Shown here piece after piece: positions 24,865-33,333 of a stretch of 64,000 nucleotides of DNA (position 1 is the first letter of the stretch; each line of letters begins with the position of its first letter). The notes beneath the pieces are model-generated. The model did not search any database. It worked only from the letters and a program-made list of their open reading frames with translations, and had not been told where the DNA came from. The DNA is from Streptoverticillium olivoreticuli subsp. olivoreticuli (GTDB lineage Bacteria; Actinomycetota; Actinomycetes; Streptomycetales; Streptomycetaceae), in NCBI RefSeq assembly GCF_003391135.1, contig NZ_CP031455.1, positions 3,007,001 through 3,071,000 of the forward strand, written 5' to 3'. The position numbers and the translations under genes are program-made.

Positions 24865-25191
24865 TCAGGACTCCTGGGTGAGGGAGACGAGCACGTCGTC
24901 CCCTTCGATCTTGACGGGGTATACGGGGACGGGACGCGTGGCGGGCAGGCCCGAGGGCTTGCCGGTGCGCAGGTCGAAGCTGGAGCCGTGCAGCCAGCAC
25001 TCGATGGCGCAGTCCTCCACCTCGCCCTCGGAGAGCGAGACGTTCGCGTGGGAGCAGATGTCGTTGATGGCGAACACCTCGCCCTCGGTACGGACGACCG
25101 AGACCGGCGTGCCGTCGAGTTCCACCCGCTTCGGGGTGTCCTCCTCCAGCTCGCTCAGGCCGCAGGCGCGTACGAACGTTGCCTCGCTCAT
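24865..25191 (-). CDS. Rieske-type [2Fe-2S] ferredoxin in the suf operon
   Basis: A 108-residue Rieske protein: CSHANVSLSEG and CWLHGSSFDL are the C-x-H and C-x2-H cluster ligands. Such small non-heme-oxygenase-type ferredoxins sit between sufD and sufC in many actinobacteria. It may deliver electrons during cluster assembly or be an early client; this role is inferred. ATG 25191 overlaps the sufD stop by 4 nt. Confidence 0.9.
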   Translation of the reverse strand: MSEATFVRACGLSELEEDTPKRVELDGTPVSVVRTEGEVFAINDICSHANVSLSEGEVEDCAIECWLHGSSFDLRTGKPSGLPATRPVPVYPVKIEGDDVLVSLTQES

Positions 25192-26369
25192 GCCACGGAC
25201 GCTTCCAGCTCGGCCTCGATCTTGGCGATGAGGCGTTCTTCCAGGTCGGGGATGCCGATCTGCTGGACGAGCTCGGCGAAGAAGCCACGGACGACCAGGC
25301 GGCGCGCCTCGTCGGCCGGGATGCCGCGGGCCATCAGGTAGAACAGCTGCTCGTCGTCGAAGCGGCCGGTCGCCGAGGCGTGGCCGGCGCCGACGATCTC
25401 GCCGGTCTCGATCTCCAGGTTGGGCACCGAGTCGACGCGGGCGCCGTCGGACAGGACGAGGTTGCGGTTGAGCTCGTAGGTGTCCGTGCCCTCGGCGGCG
25501 GCGCGGATGAGGACGTCGCCGATCCACACCGCGTGGGCGCCCTCGCCCTGCAGCGCGCCCTTGTACGCCACGTTGGAGCGGCAGTGCGGGGTGTCGTGGT
25601 CGACGAAGAGGCGGTGCTCCTGGTGCTGGCCCTTGTCGGTGAAGTACAGGCCGTAGAGCTCGGCCTCGCCGCCGGGGGCACCGTAGACGACCCGGGGGTG
25701 GAGGCGGACCAGGTCGCCGCCGAAGGTGACGATCACGGACTTGAACGAGGCGTCCCGGCCGACCAGCGCGGTGTGCTGGGCGGCGTGCACCGCGGTCGCG
25801 TCCCAGTCCTGGATGGAGACGACGGTGAGCTTGGCGCCGTCGCCGATCAGGTACTCGACGTTGGCGGCGAGGGTGGCGTCGCCGGTGTGGTCGAGGACCA
25901 CCATCGCCTCGGCGAAGGCGCCGAGCTCGATCACCTGGTGGCCGAAGGCCACACCGCCCTCACCGTGCACGGAGATGCGGACGGGCTCGGTGAGCACCGT
26001 GTCCTTGGGGACCGAGACGACGGAGGCCTTCTCGAAGGAGCTGTACGCCTGGGCGGCCACCCGGTCGACCGGCTTGCCCGCACGGCCCAGACGGGCATCG
26101 TCCCGCCCGACCGTCTCCACGGTCACGCCCTCGGGGGCGCTCACCTCGACCTTGACGCCGCCACCGTTCGCCACCGCGGTGCCGTCGTGCAGCCCGCGCA
26201 GGCGCGCCAGCGGGGTGAAGCGCCACTCCTCCTCGCGGCCGTGCGGCACGGGGAAGTCCGCGACGTCGTACGAGGCGGGGGCGCTGACCCGGGCGTCGAT
26301 GGGCTGCTGGGGCCCGCCCACCTGGATGGCGCCGTCGGTCGTGCTGCCGGCGGGAGTGTTGTCAGCCAT
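25188..26369 (-). CDS. sufD: Fe-S cluster assembly protein SufD
   Basis: A 393-residue beta-helical scaffold partner of SufB. RSNVAYKGALQGEGAHAVWIG and FYLMARGIPADEARRLVVRGF are typical of SufD; the late SATGRFDDEQLFYLMARG carries the conserved His/acidic region in modified form. It is 65 bp downstream of sufB, the widest gap in the operon. Confidence 0.94.
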   Translation of the reverse strand: MADNTPAGSTTDGAIQVGGPQQPIDARVSAPASYDVADFPVPHGREEEWRFTPLARLRGLHDGTAVANGGGVKVEVSAPEGVTVETVGRDDARLGRAGKPVDRVAAQAYSSFEKASVVSVPKDTVLTEPVRISVHGEGGVAFGHQVIELGAFAEAMVVLDHTGDATLAANVEYLIGDGAKLTVVSIQDWDATAVHAAQHTALVGRDASFKSVIVTFGGDLVRLHPRVVYGAPGGEAELYGLYFTDKGQHQEHRLFVDHDTPHCRSNVAYKGALQGEGAHAVWIGDVLIRAAAEGTDTYELNRNLVLSDGARVDSVPNLEIETGEIVGAGHASATGRFDDEQLFYLMARGIPADEARRLVVRGFFAELVQQIGIPDLEERLIAKIEAELEASVA

Positions 26370-26434
26370 GGCTGTCGTCGTGCTCTCTTCCTGTCACAAA
26401 AAGTCGGGTCGCTGCTGCTGGTGGGGGTGGGCGG

Positions 26435-27856
26435 TCAGCCGACCGCGCCTTCCATCTGCAGCTCGATCAGCCGGTTGAGCTCCAGCGCGTACTCCATCGG
26501 CAGCTCCCGGGCGATCGGCTCGACGAAGCCGCGCACGATCATCGCCATCGCCTCGAACTCGGTCAGACCGCGGCTCATCAGGTAGAAGAGCTGGTCGTCG
26601 CTGACCTTGGAGACGGTCGCCTCGTGGCCCATGGAGACGTCGTCCTCGCGGACGTCGACGTAGGGGTAGGTGTCCGACCGGGAGATGGTGTCCACCAGCA
26701 GGGCGTCGCAGAGCACGTTCGACTTGGAGCCGTGGGCGCCCTCGCCGATCTCGATCAGGCCGCGGTAGGAGGTGCGGCCGCCGCCTCGCGCCACCGACTT
26801 GGAGACGATGTTGGAGGAGGTGTTCGGCGCCATGTGGACCATCTTCGCGCCGGCGTCCTGGTGCTGGCCCTCGCCGGAGAAGGCGATGGAGAGGGTCTCG
26901 CCCTTGGCGTGCTCGCCCATCAGGTAGACGGCCGGGTACTTCATGGTCACCTTGGAGCCGATGTTGCCGTCGACCCACTCCATGGTCGCGCCCTCATAGG
27001 CCACGGCCCGCTTGGTGACCAGGTTGTAGACGTTGTTCGACCAGTTCTGGATCGTCGTGTAGCGGCAGCGGCCGCCCTTCTTCACGATGATCTCGACCAC
27101 GGCGCTGTGCAGCGAGTCCGAGGAGTAGATCGGGGCGGTGCAGCCCTCGACGTAGTGCACATAGGCGTTCTCGTCGACGATGATCAGCGTCCGCTCGAAC
27201 TGGCCCATGTTCTCCGTGTTGATACGGAAGTAGGCCTGGAGCGGGATGTCGACGTGGACGCCCGGCGGGACGTAGATGAACGAGCCACCCGACCACACGG
27301 CGGTGTTCAGCGAGGCGAACTTGTTGTCGCCGACGGGGATCACCGTGCCGAAGTACTCCTGGAAGATCTCCGGGTGCTCCTTCAGCGCCGTGTCGGTGTC
27401 CAGGAAGAGAACGCCCTGCTCCTCCAGGTCCTCGCGGATCTGGTGGTAGACGACCTCCGACTCGTACTGCGCGGCGACACCGGCGACCAGGCGCTGCTTC
27501 TCCGCCTCCGGGATGCCCAGCTTGTCGTAGGTGTTCTTGATGTCCGCGGGCAGGTCCTCCCAGGAAGCGGCCTGCTTCTCGGTGGAACGCACGAAGTACT
27601 TGATGTTGTCGAAGTCGATGCCCGAGAGGTCGGAGCCCCAGGTCGGCATGGGCTTCTTCTCGAAGAGCTTCAGGCCCTTCAGACGCAGCTTGAGCATCCA
27701 CTCCGGCTCGGACTTCTTCGCCGAGATGTCGCGGACGACCTCCTCGGAGAGGCCGCGCTTGGCCGTGGCACCGGCCACGTCGGAGTCGGCCCAGCCGTAC
27801 TCGTACGTGCCCAGGCCTTCGAGCTCAGGGTGGGCAGTCTCCGTGGGGAGAGTCAT
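26435..27856 (-). CDS. sufB: Fe-S cluster assembly scaffold SufB
   Basis: A 473-residue scaffold subunit on which the [4Fe-4S] cluster is built with SufC and Suf[42 protein letters not shown] with the conserved Cys, and [21 protein letters not shown] are diagnostic. ATG 27856 has GGAGGAA 7 nt upstream and overlaps the sufR stop by 4 nt (ATGA), tying scaffold synthesis to the repressor. Confidence 0.96.
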   Translation of the reverse strand: MTLPTETAHPELEGLGTYEYGWADSDVAGATAKRGLSEEVVRDISAKKSEPEWMLKLRLKGLKLFEKKPMPTWGSDLSGIDFDNIKYFVRSTEKQAASWEDLPADIKNTYDKLGIPEAEKQRLVAGVAAQYESEVVYHQIREDLEEQGVLFLDTDTALKEHPEIFQEYFGTVIPVGDNKFASLNTAVWSGGSFIYVPPGVHVDIPLQAYFRINTENMGQFERTLIIVDENAYVHYVEGCTAPIYSSDSLHSAVVEIIVKKGGRCRYTTIQNWSNNVYNLVTKRAVAYEGATMEWVDGNIGSKVTMKYPAVYLMGEHAKGETLSIAFSGEGQHQDAGAKMVHMAPNTSSNIVSKSVARGGGRTSYRGLIEIGEGAHGSKSNVLCDALLVDTISRSDTYPYVDVREDDVSMGHEATVSKVSDDQLFYLMSRGLTEFEAMAMIVRGFVEPIARELPMEYALELNRLIELQMEGAVG

Positions 27857-28662
27857 GCGGGGTTCCTCCCGGCCGTGCTGGCGGATGCTGTGGTGGTCTT
27901 GGTGGTGCGCCGCGGTTTGCTGCGCGGGATGAACGTCGTGCACACACCGTCGCCGTGGGCGATGGTGGCAAGACGCTGCACATGCGTCCCGAGCAGGCGG
28001 GAGAAGACCTCGGTCTCCGCCTCGCACAGCTGCGGGAACTGCTCGGCGACATGGGCGACCGGGCAGTGGTGCTGGCAAAGCTGTTCGCCGACCGGCGCGC
28101 TACGCGCCGTAGCAGCGTACCCGTCTTCGGTCAATGCCCTGGCAAGGGCCTCCGTGCGGGACTCGGGGGCGACGGCCTCCAGGGCCTCGCGATAGCCCTC
28201 GGCCTGTGCGGCCATCCGGGCACGGGCGAAGGCCGCGACCGCGGCCTCGCCCATCTCGCCCCCGCCGGCGGCCTGCGCGATCCAGCGCAGGGCGTCACCG
28301 GCCAGCTTGTCGTAGGCCTGGTCGAAGGCGTCACGGCCGCAGTCGGTGAGCGCGAACGCCTTCGCGGGGCGGCCGCGCGTGCGCGCGCCGTAGACCCGCT
28401 TCTCGCGGGGCTCGACGACGCCCTCGGCGACGAGGGTGTCGAGGTGGCGGCGGACCGCGGCCTGGGTCAGCTCCAGGCGCAGGGCCAGCTCGGCCGCGGT
28501 GGACGGACCGTGGTCGAGGATGGACCTGGCGACGCGGTTACGGGTGCCGCGCTGCTCGTCGTGGACGCGCTCCTCGTCGCGCGCGGGCACCGGAGCAGGC
28601 GCGTGGGCCCCGGCGGCCGACTGGGCCGTGGGGTCCTGCGGAGCCTCGCTCGCGTATTTCAC
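27853..28662 (-). CDS. sufR: Fe-S responsive transcriptional repressor SufR
   Basis: A 269-residue winged-helix regulator at the head of the suf operon. The HTH is [23 protein letters not shown], of which [14 protein letters not shown] is the recognition part. The C-terminal half carries [20 protein letters not shown] and a later GDGVCTTF, the Cys/His set that in SufR proteins binds an Fe-S cluster. In the family, holo-SufR represses suf and loss of the cluster under iron or redox stress relieves it. GTG 28662 was chosen because no other in-frame start precedes the HTH; it overlaps a CAAC-N6-GTTG operator. The Ala/Pro-rich N-terminus (about 25 residues) and Thr-rich tail look unstructured. 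Confidence 0.9.
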   Translation of the reverse strand: MKYASEAPQDPTAQSAAGAHAPAPVPARDEERVHDEQRGTRNRVARSILDHGPSTAAELALRLELTQAAVRRHLDTLVAEGVVEPREKRVYGARTRGRPAKAFALTDCGRDAFDQAYDKLAGDALRWIAQAAGGGEMGEAAVAAFARARMAAQAEGYREALEAVAPESRTEALARALTEDGYAATARSAPVGEQLCQHHCPVAHVAEQFPQLCEAETEVFSRLLGTHVQRLATIAHGDGVCTTFIPRSKPRRTTKTTTASASTAGRNPA

Positions 28663-28698
28663 AACACCATTGTTGCGTAATTACCGGGAGACGGACAA
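28662..28698 (-). promoter_or_regulatory. suf operon promoter with a SufR operator on the -10 box and start codon
   Basis: On the minus strand TTGTCC (28693-28698), an 18-bp spacer, AACAAT (28669-28674) and then 6 nt to GTG 28662 form a housekeeping-type promoter for a leaderless sufR message. CAAC (28662-28665), N6, GTTG (28672-28675) overlays the -10 box and the start codon. CAAC-N6-GTTG is, from memory, the SufR site described in cyanobacteria. The arrangement predicts direct autorepression. Confidence 0.6.
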
Positions 28699-28729
28699 GC
28701 CTCGCCCCGGCCGCCCGTCGGTGGCCTCG

Positions 28730-28748
28730 ATCACTAAGGGTCACCTAA
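28730..28748. promoter_or_regulatory. Weak iron-box-like sequence between sufR and the ABC exporter
   Basis: ATCACTAAGGGTCACCTAA agrees at about 12 of 19 positions with the DmdR/IdeR iron-box consensus as I remember it, with a perfect right half-site (CACCTAA). It lies about 70 bp upstream of sufR, beyond its -35, and 125 bp upstream of the exporter gene. Tentative. Confidence 0.25.
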
Positions 28749-28873
28749 CCGCCACTGCCAAGATCACCTGCGAAGATCGTCCGCCGGGCCACGGCCGAGA
28801 TCGTCCGAAAGTCCGGGAAGTCCCGCACCCCCGGGGCGGTCCGGGGCGCCGCGGGGTTCGTAGACTTCCCGCC

Positions 28874-29845
28874 ATGCGCAGCGTCTTCCCGGGGGACAGC
28901 CCGGCCGTCCCCCCGCCCCCCGGCCGTGAGCCCGCGGTCGAGGTCCGCGGGCTGGTGAAGCGGTACGGGGCGAAAACCGCCGTCGACGGCCTCGACCTGT
29001 CCGTCGCCCGCGGCTCCCTCACCGCCGTGCTCGGCCCCAACGGGGCGGGCAAGACGACCACCGTCGAGACCTGCGAGGGCTACCGCCGGCCCGACGCGGG
29101 CTCCGTCCGGGTGCTCGGGCTCGACCCGGTCGCCGACGCGGCCGCACTGCGCCCGCGGATCGGCGTGATGCTCCAGAGCGGGGGCGTCTACGCGGGTGCC
29201 CGCGCGGACGAGATGCTGCGGCACACCGCCTCCCTGCACGCCCACCCCCTCGACGTCGGCATGCTGATCGAGCGGCTCGGCCTGGAGAGCTGCGGGCGCA
29301 CCGCCTACCGGCGGCTGTCCGGCGGGCAGCAGCAGCGCCTCTCCCTCGCGATGGCCGTCGTCGGCCGGCCCGAGCTGGTCTTCCTCGACGAGCCGACGGC
29401 CGGTCTCGACCCGCAGGCCCGGCACGCGACCTGGGACCTGGTGCGCGAGCTGCGCCAGGACGGCGTCACCGTCGTCCTGACCACGCACTACATGGACGAG
29501 GCCGAGACCCTGGCGGACGACGTCGCCATCATCGACAGCGGCAAGGTCATCGCCCAGGGCAGCCCCGAGGAGCTGTGCCGCGGCGGCGCCGAGAACACGC
29601 TCCGCTTCAGCGGCCGCCCCGCGCTCGACCTCGCCTCGCTCCTCAAGGCACTGCCCGCCGACTCCGCCGCGGTGGAGCTGACACCCGGCACGTACCGGGT
29701 CAGCGGCAAGATCGACCCCCAGCTGCTGGCGACGGTCACCATATGGTGCGCGCAGCACGGGGTCATGCCGGACCGCATAGCGGTGGAGCGGCACACGCTG
29801 GAGGACGTCTTTTTGGAGCTGACCGGCAAGGAGCTGCGGGCATGA
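28874..29845 (+). CDS. ABC transporter ATP-binding protein (ABC-2 exporter type)
   Basis: A 323-residue ATPase: Walker A GPNGAGKTTT, Q-loop VMLQSGG, signature LSGGQQQRLS, Walker B LVFLDEPTAGLD, H-loop TTHYMDEAE. The C-terminal extension after about residue 225 is the DrrA/CcmA-like regulatory region. It pairs with the permease downstream as a drug- or lipid-exporter type. ATG 28874 gives a normal start with a weak ribosome site. Its last ten residues (LELTGKELRA) are encoded by a 34-bp sequence that recurs 113 bp downstream. Confidence 0.9.
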   Translation: MRSVFPGDSPAVPPPPGREPAVEVRGLVKRYGAKTAVDGLDLSVARGSLTAVLGPNGAGKTTTVETCEGYRRPDAGSVRVLGLDPVADAAALRPRIGVMLQSGGVYAGARADEMLRHTASLHAHPLDVGMLIERLGLESCGRTAYRRLSGGQQQRLSLAMAVVGRPELVFLDEPTAGLDPQARHATWDLVRELRQDGVTVVLTTHYMDEAETLADDVAIIDSGKVIAQGSPEELCRGGAENTLRFSGRPALDLASLLKALPADSAAVELTPGTYRVSGKIDPQLLATVTIWCAQHGVMPDRIAVERHTLEDVFLELTGKELRA

Positions 29846-29959
29846 GGGGTTACGCACAGACCGGCCGGGGGTCCGGCCCGCGGCACAGCCGCAATGGGGC
29901 ACAGCGCCCCCCGGAGGACAACAGCTTGGAGCTGACCGGCAAGGAGCTGCGGGCATGAG
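29813..29959 (+). repeat. 34-bp exact direct repeat flanking a 79-bp GC-palindromic insert
   Basis: TTGGAGCTGACCGGCAAGGA followed by GCTGCGGGCATGAG occurs at 29813-29846 and again, identical, at 29926-29959. The 79 bp between (29847-29925) holds hairpins GCGG-cacag-CCGC and GGGGC-acagc-GCCCC and a GGGGGTCCGG typical of the local dispersed repeats. The repeat carries the end of the ATPase gene together with its ATGA junction, so the junction now exists twice. Both ends are exact, which suggests a recent or gene-converted duplication. Confidence 0.85.
29842..29958 (+). CDS. 38-codon micro-cistron created by the duplication
   Basis: ATG 29842 overlaps the ATPase stop (ATGA) and the reading frame ends at TGA 29956-29958, itself overlapping the permease ATG (ATGA). 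The peptide begins MRGYAQTGRGSGPRHSRNGA and ends LELTGKELRA, identical to the ATPase C-terminus. It has no domain. A ribosome finishing the ATPase would have to translate it to stay coupled to the permease. It may simply be a by-product that preserves coupling; expression is unproven. Confidence 0.4.
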   Translation: MRGYAQTGRGSGPRHSRNGAQRPPEDNSLELTGKELRA

Positions 29960-30746
29960 CGCGGACGCGGGCACGAGTACGAACACCGGCACGTTCACGC
30001 CGAAGCCCGGCGCCGCGCCACTGGGCCGGATGATCCGCGCGCAGGCCGCGCTGGAGACCCGGATGCTGCTGCGCAACGGCGAGCAGCTGCTGCTGACCGT
30101 CGTCATCCCGACGCTCCTGCTGGTGCTCTTCAGCTCGGTCGACATCGTCGACACGGGCGAGGGCAAGGCCGTCGACTTCCTCGCCCCCGGCATCCTGGCG
30201 CTGGCGGTGCTGTCGACGGCCTTCACCGGCCAGGCCATCGCGACCGGCTTCGAGCGCCGTTACGGCGTGCTGAAGCGGCTCGGCGCCTCCCCGCTGCCGC
30301 GCTGGGGGCTGATGACCGCGAAGACCTGCTCCGTGCTGGTCACCGAGGTGCTCCAGATCGCCCTGCTGACGGTGATCGCGTTCGCGCTGGGCTGGTCGCC
30401 GCACGGCAACCCCTTCGCCGTCGTCCTGCTGCTCGTGCTCGGCACGGCGGCCTTCTCCGGGCTGGGTCTGCTGATGGCGGGCACGCTCAAGGCCGAGGCG
30501 ACGCTGGCCGCGGCGAACCTCGTCTTCCTGCTGCTGCTCGTCGGCGGCGGGGTGATCGTGTCGCTGGACAAGTTCCCGGCCGCCGCCCGGTCGGTGCTGG
30601 ACCTGCTGCCGATCTCCGCGCTCTCGGGCGGCCTGCGGGACGTGCTCCAGCACGGCGCGGGAATGCCGTGGGCCGACCTGGGCGTCCTCGCGGCGTGGGC
30701 GGTGCTCGGGCTGGGCGCGGCGGCGCGCTTCTTCCGCTGGGAGTGA
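29955..30746 (+). CDS. ABC transporter permease (ABC-2 type)
   Basis: A 263-residue membrane protein with six hydrophobic segments, of the DrrB/ABC-2 family: the N-terminal QAALETRMLLRNGEQLLLTVV, then TAFTGQAIATGFERRYGVLKRLG (coupling-helix motif), and PISALSGGLRDVLQHG near the end. It forms the membrane half of the exporter with the preceding ATPase. ATG 29955 lies in the second copy of the 34-bp repeat, which contains AAGGAG 8-13 nt upstream as ribosome site. Substrate unknown. Confidence 0.88.
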   Translation: MSADAGTSTNTGTFTPKPGAAPLGRMIRAQAALETRMLLRNGEQLLLTVVIPTLLLVLFSSVDIVDTGEGKAVDFLAPGILALAVLSTAFTGQAIATGFERRYGVLKRLGASPLPRWGLMTAKTCSVLVTEVLQIALLTVIAFALGWSPHGNPFAVVLLLVLGTAAFSGLGLLMAGTLKAEATLAAANLVFLLLLVGGGVIVSLDKFPAAARSVLDLLPISALSGGLRDVLQHGAGMPWADLGVLAAWAVLGLGAAARFFRWE

Positions 30747-30833
30747 GCCGGGGGTGAGCCCGGGAGCAGCCGGGCAATTCGCCACGCACCCCCCTCGTGA
30801 ATCCATGCACAAGCGGGCCCTTACGATGACTCC

Positions 30834-31823
30834 GTGCCGAATTCGATGAACCCTCTCCAGCTGATCGCCGACCGCTGGCAGCCCTCCGCGCGCTTCGTCC
30901 AGCGGGCCGCGCTCGCCTGTGTGGTCATGGCCGTGGTCATCGTGGTGACAGGTGGCGCGGTCCGTCTCACCCAGTCGGGGCTCGGCTGCCCGACGTGGCC
31001 GACGTGCACCGACGAGAGCCTGACGCCCACGCGTGCGATGGGCATCAACGGTGTCATCGAGTTCGGCAACCGCATGCTGACGTACGTCCTGTGCGGTGTA
31101 GTCGGGCTCGCGATCATCGCGGCACGCGCGCGTGAGCCGCGCCGGCGGTCGCTGACCCGTCTGGGCTGGGCGCAGTTCTGGATCGTCATGGGCAACGCCG
31201 TCGTCGGTGGCATCACGGTGCTGACGGGCCTCAACCCGTACATCGTCAGCTCCCACTTCCTGCTGTCCACCGCGCTGCTGACGGTCTCCGTGGTGATGTG
31301 GCAGCGCACTCGTGAGGGCGACGCGGAGCCGCGTGACCGGGTGGCCCGTCCGGTGCGGCAGTTGAGCTGGCTGCTGGTCGTCGCGAGCGCCGTGCTGATC
31401 GTGGTCGGCACCGTGGTCACCGGTGCGGGCAAGCACGCGGGCGACGCCTCCAAGGACGTCCACCGGATCCCGTTGAACTGGCGTGAGCTCACCCAGCTGC
31501 ACGTCGACTTCGTATTCGTCGTGGTCGGCCTGACCGTCGCCCTGTGGTTCACCCTGCGGGCCGTCAAGGCGGCCGCCGCGCCGAGCCGCCGGGTCACCGA
31601 GCTGTTCGTCGTGCTGATGCTCCAGGGCGTCATAGGGTACGTGCAGTACTTCACCGGCCAGCCGGAGCTGGTCGTGGGTGCCCACATGCTCGGCTCCTGC
31701 ATCGTGTGGATCGCCGTTCTGCGCGTCTTCCTGTCGCTGCGCGACCGCGGTGAACTCGCCTCCGTGCCCGCCCCCTCCGGTGAGCACGACGCGCTTCAGA
31801 CGGCCTCCGTCCCCAGCCGGTAG
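30834..31823 (+). CDS. ctaA: Heme A synthase, COX15/CtaA family
   Basis: A 329-residue integral membrane protein with about eight helices. VVTGGAVRLTQSGLGCPTWPTC contains the GxxVRLTxSGLxCPxWP family signature, EFGNRMLTYVL and VSSHFLLSTALL carry heme-binding histidines, and ELTQLHVDFVF and GAHMLGSCIVW the second pair. It oxidises heme O to heme A for cytochrome aa3 oxidase; ctaB is 1.5 kb away. TACGAT ends 6 nt before GTG 30834, consistent with a leaderless message; ATG 30846 is the alternative. Its 3' end overlaps the convergent amidohydrolase by 28 nt. Confidence 0.92.
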   Translation: MPNSMNPLQLIADRWQPSARFVQRAALACVVMAVVIVVTGGAVRLTQSGLGCPTWPTCTDESLTPTRAMGINGVIEFGNRMLTYVLCGVVGLAIIAARAREPRRRSLTRLGWAQFWIVMGNAVVGGITVLTGLNPYIVSSHFLLSTALLTVSVVMWQRTREGDAEPRDRVARPVRQLSWLLVVASAVLIVVGTVVTGAGKHAGDASKDVHRIPLNWRELTQLHVDFVFVVVGLTVALWFTLRAVKAAAAPSRRVTELFVVLMLQGVIGYVQYFTGQPELVVGAHMLGSCIVWIAVLRVFLSLRDRGELASVPAPSGEHDALQTASVPSR

Positions 31824-32842
31824 ATCCTGCGGGCGGTGCCGGCGGCGACGAGCGAGGCGATCCGCCCCGCCTCCGCCCACCGGCACACCCCGTCGGCGAC
31901 CCAGTCGTCCATGAGCCGCCCCATGGCCTGTGAGAAGGTCCGGGCGCCGACCACATAGAGCTCGGCCAGCGCCCGCGCCCCGGTGGAGAACAGCAGCTTG
32001 CCGAACGGCGCTTCGGCCAGGCTCTCCTCGGGCCGGGTGCCCACGTCCGCGTACACGTGCGGGAAGCCCGCGGCGAGCCGCGCGGCCTGCCGGTGGTGCC
32101 AGGGGGCGGGCAGCAGCACCAGATCGGTCCCCAGCCCCTCGGTGGCACGCAGGAAGCGCGTCACGCGGCGCGGGTCGGGGCAGTGCAGCTGTACGGGCAG
32201 CCCGGTGGCGACCGCCGTCCACAGCAGATGACAGGCGACCACGGGCTCGTCCAGCGGCCCGCCCGTCCGGCGGGTGCGCAGCCAGCGGTCGACGGCCCTG
32301 CGGACCTCGGGCGGCTCCGGTGGCGTCCCGTCGCAGGAGCGGATCCCGGAGGCGAACGCGGTGGCGCTCCGGGCGGCCACCCATAACGCCTCGGTGACGT
32401 AGGCGGTGAAGGAGCCGGCGCTGCCGGAGGTGTCGGCGACCTGTTCGGCGAGCGGTTCGAGGCGTACGACCTCGTGGGCGCGCCCGTCGGCCGCGTACGC
32501 CAGCTCGGTGGCCGAGGTGAGGGCGCCCGGCGCCCCGGACTCCAGCAGGAAGGTGCCGATTCCCGCGCCGCGCAGCAGCAGTTGCCCGGCGCGGTAGGCG
32601 CCCAGTTCCCGCCGCCGCGCCAGATAGCGGACCGGCGCGCAGTGCGCTTCCAGGCCGAGCAGGGGCGGGCACCAGCGGCGTACGGCCAGTCCGGCGGGGC
32701 TGTCGAAGAAGGTGGTGCCGGGCGGTGCGGGGCCGGTGGAGCCCGCGGCGGCGGCGAGGTGCGTCTCGAAGGCGCCGAGCCCCAGCTCGCCGTGGACCGT
32801 GCCGTGGCTGTGCTGATCCACGATCGGCGGCATGCCGTCCAT
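31796..32842 (-). CDS. Amidohydrolase family protein containing a TTA codon
   Basis: A 348-residue protein related to the amidohydrolase/FluG-type hydrolases: PIVDQHSHGTVHGELG has the HxH metal pair, LPVQLHCPDPRR another His, and LLFSTGARALAELYVVGA the C-terminal motif where these enzymes place the last metal Asp, here changed (Ser/Thr-Gly). Leu153 in VTEALWVAA is encoded by TTA (32384-32386), the only in-frame TTA I found in the window, so translation should need bldA tRNA. ATG 32842 has GAGG 6 nt upstream; ATG 32833 also possible. Convergent with ctaA and overlapping it by 28 nt. Substrate unknown. Confidence 0.7.
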   Translation of the reverse strand: MDGMPPIVDQHSHGTVHGELGLGAFETHLAAAAGSTGPAPPGTTFFDSPAGLAVRRWCPPLLGLEAHCAPVRYLARRRELGAYRAGQLLLRGAGIGTFLLESGAPGALTSATELAYAADGRAHEVVRLEPLAEQVADTSGSAGSFTAYVTEALWVAARSATAFASGIRSCDGTPPEPPEVRRAVDRWLRTRRTGGPLDEPVVACHLLWTAVATGLPVQLHCPDPRRVTRFLRATEGLGTDLVLLPAPWHHRQAARLAAGFPHVYADVGTRPEESLAEAPFGKLLFSTGARALAELYVVGARTFSQAMGRLMDDWVADGVCRWAEAGRIASLVAAGTARRIYRLGTEAV

Positions 32843-32926
32843 CCGCGCCCTCGTCCCCCCGTGCCGAACCCCCGGGCGGCGCACCGAGGTGGCCGCTCCC
32901 GGCGGGTCTAACGGGCGAGGGGGCCG

Positions 32927-33277
32927 TCAGTTATTGCTGGGGCCGCCGAGCTGGATGCCGGCCATACGGGACCATTCGTACGGGCCGGTGCGGACCTTGG
33001 CGGCGAACTCGCCGTCGAAGTCCTCGTGGAGGGTGATGCCGGCGAGCTCGACGGCCTTCCGCGCCATGGGCATGGAGGGGGCGACCAGGTTGCCCCACTC
33101 GCCGTTGGCGCCGACGAGGGCGATCCGGGTGCTGCCGCGGCCGATGTGCGCCAGCTGGCCCTCGGCGCTGCCGCCGTGGCTCTTGGCGAAGGCGGTGATC
33201 TGCCGGGCGAGCCGGGCGGCCCTGCGGGCGGCCCGGCTGTCGAGTGCGGTGTCTTCGGCCTGCGTGGTGTCTGCCAT
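32927..33277 (-). CDS. Small conserved protein of unknown function
   Basis: A 116-residue soluble protein beginning MADTTQAEDTALDSRAARRA, with a basic helical segment (AARRAARLARQITAFAKSHG) and a compact C-terminal part (GEWGNLVAPSMPMARKAVEL, then YEWSRMAGIQLGG). No signal peptide or membrane helix. The overall pattern is of a Streptomyces-wide small protein, but I do not recognise a function. It lies 54 bp downstream of ctaB, separated by a hairpin. Confidence 0.65.
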   Translation of the reverse strand: MADTTQAEDTALDSRAARRAARLARQITAFAKSHGGSAEGQLAHIGRGSTRIALVGANGEWGNLVAPSMPMARKAVELAGITLHEDFDGEFAAKVRTGPYEWSRMAGIQLGGPSNN

Positions 33278-33307
33278 GAAGCAGATGCTACCCACCAGTA
33301 CTGCGTC

Positions 33308-33333
33308 TTTTGGGGGAGACCCCCGAACCCCCT
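33308..33333 (-). repeat. Dispersed GC-rich palindrome downstream of ctaB
   Basis: On the minus strand AGGGGGTTCGGGGG-TCT-CCCCCAAAAG, with a perfect GGGGG-TCT-CCCCC hairpin (33312-33324). It belongs to the same GGGGGTyyGGGGG...CCCC group as 6474-6500 and 61353-61379. It touches the ctaB stop codon and may attenuate or terminate ctaB transcription. Confidence 0.45.

Noticed and set aside
29850..32672. A 940-codon open frame on the minus strand opposite the exporter permease and ctaA
   Set aside because: It covers recognisable genes on the plus strand; the translation is low-complexity and lacks any domain. Same reasoning applies to the long frames at 48687-51635 and 11174-13066.
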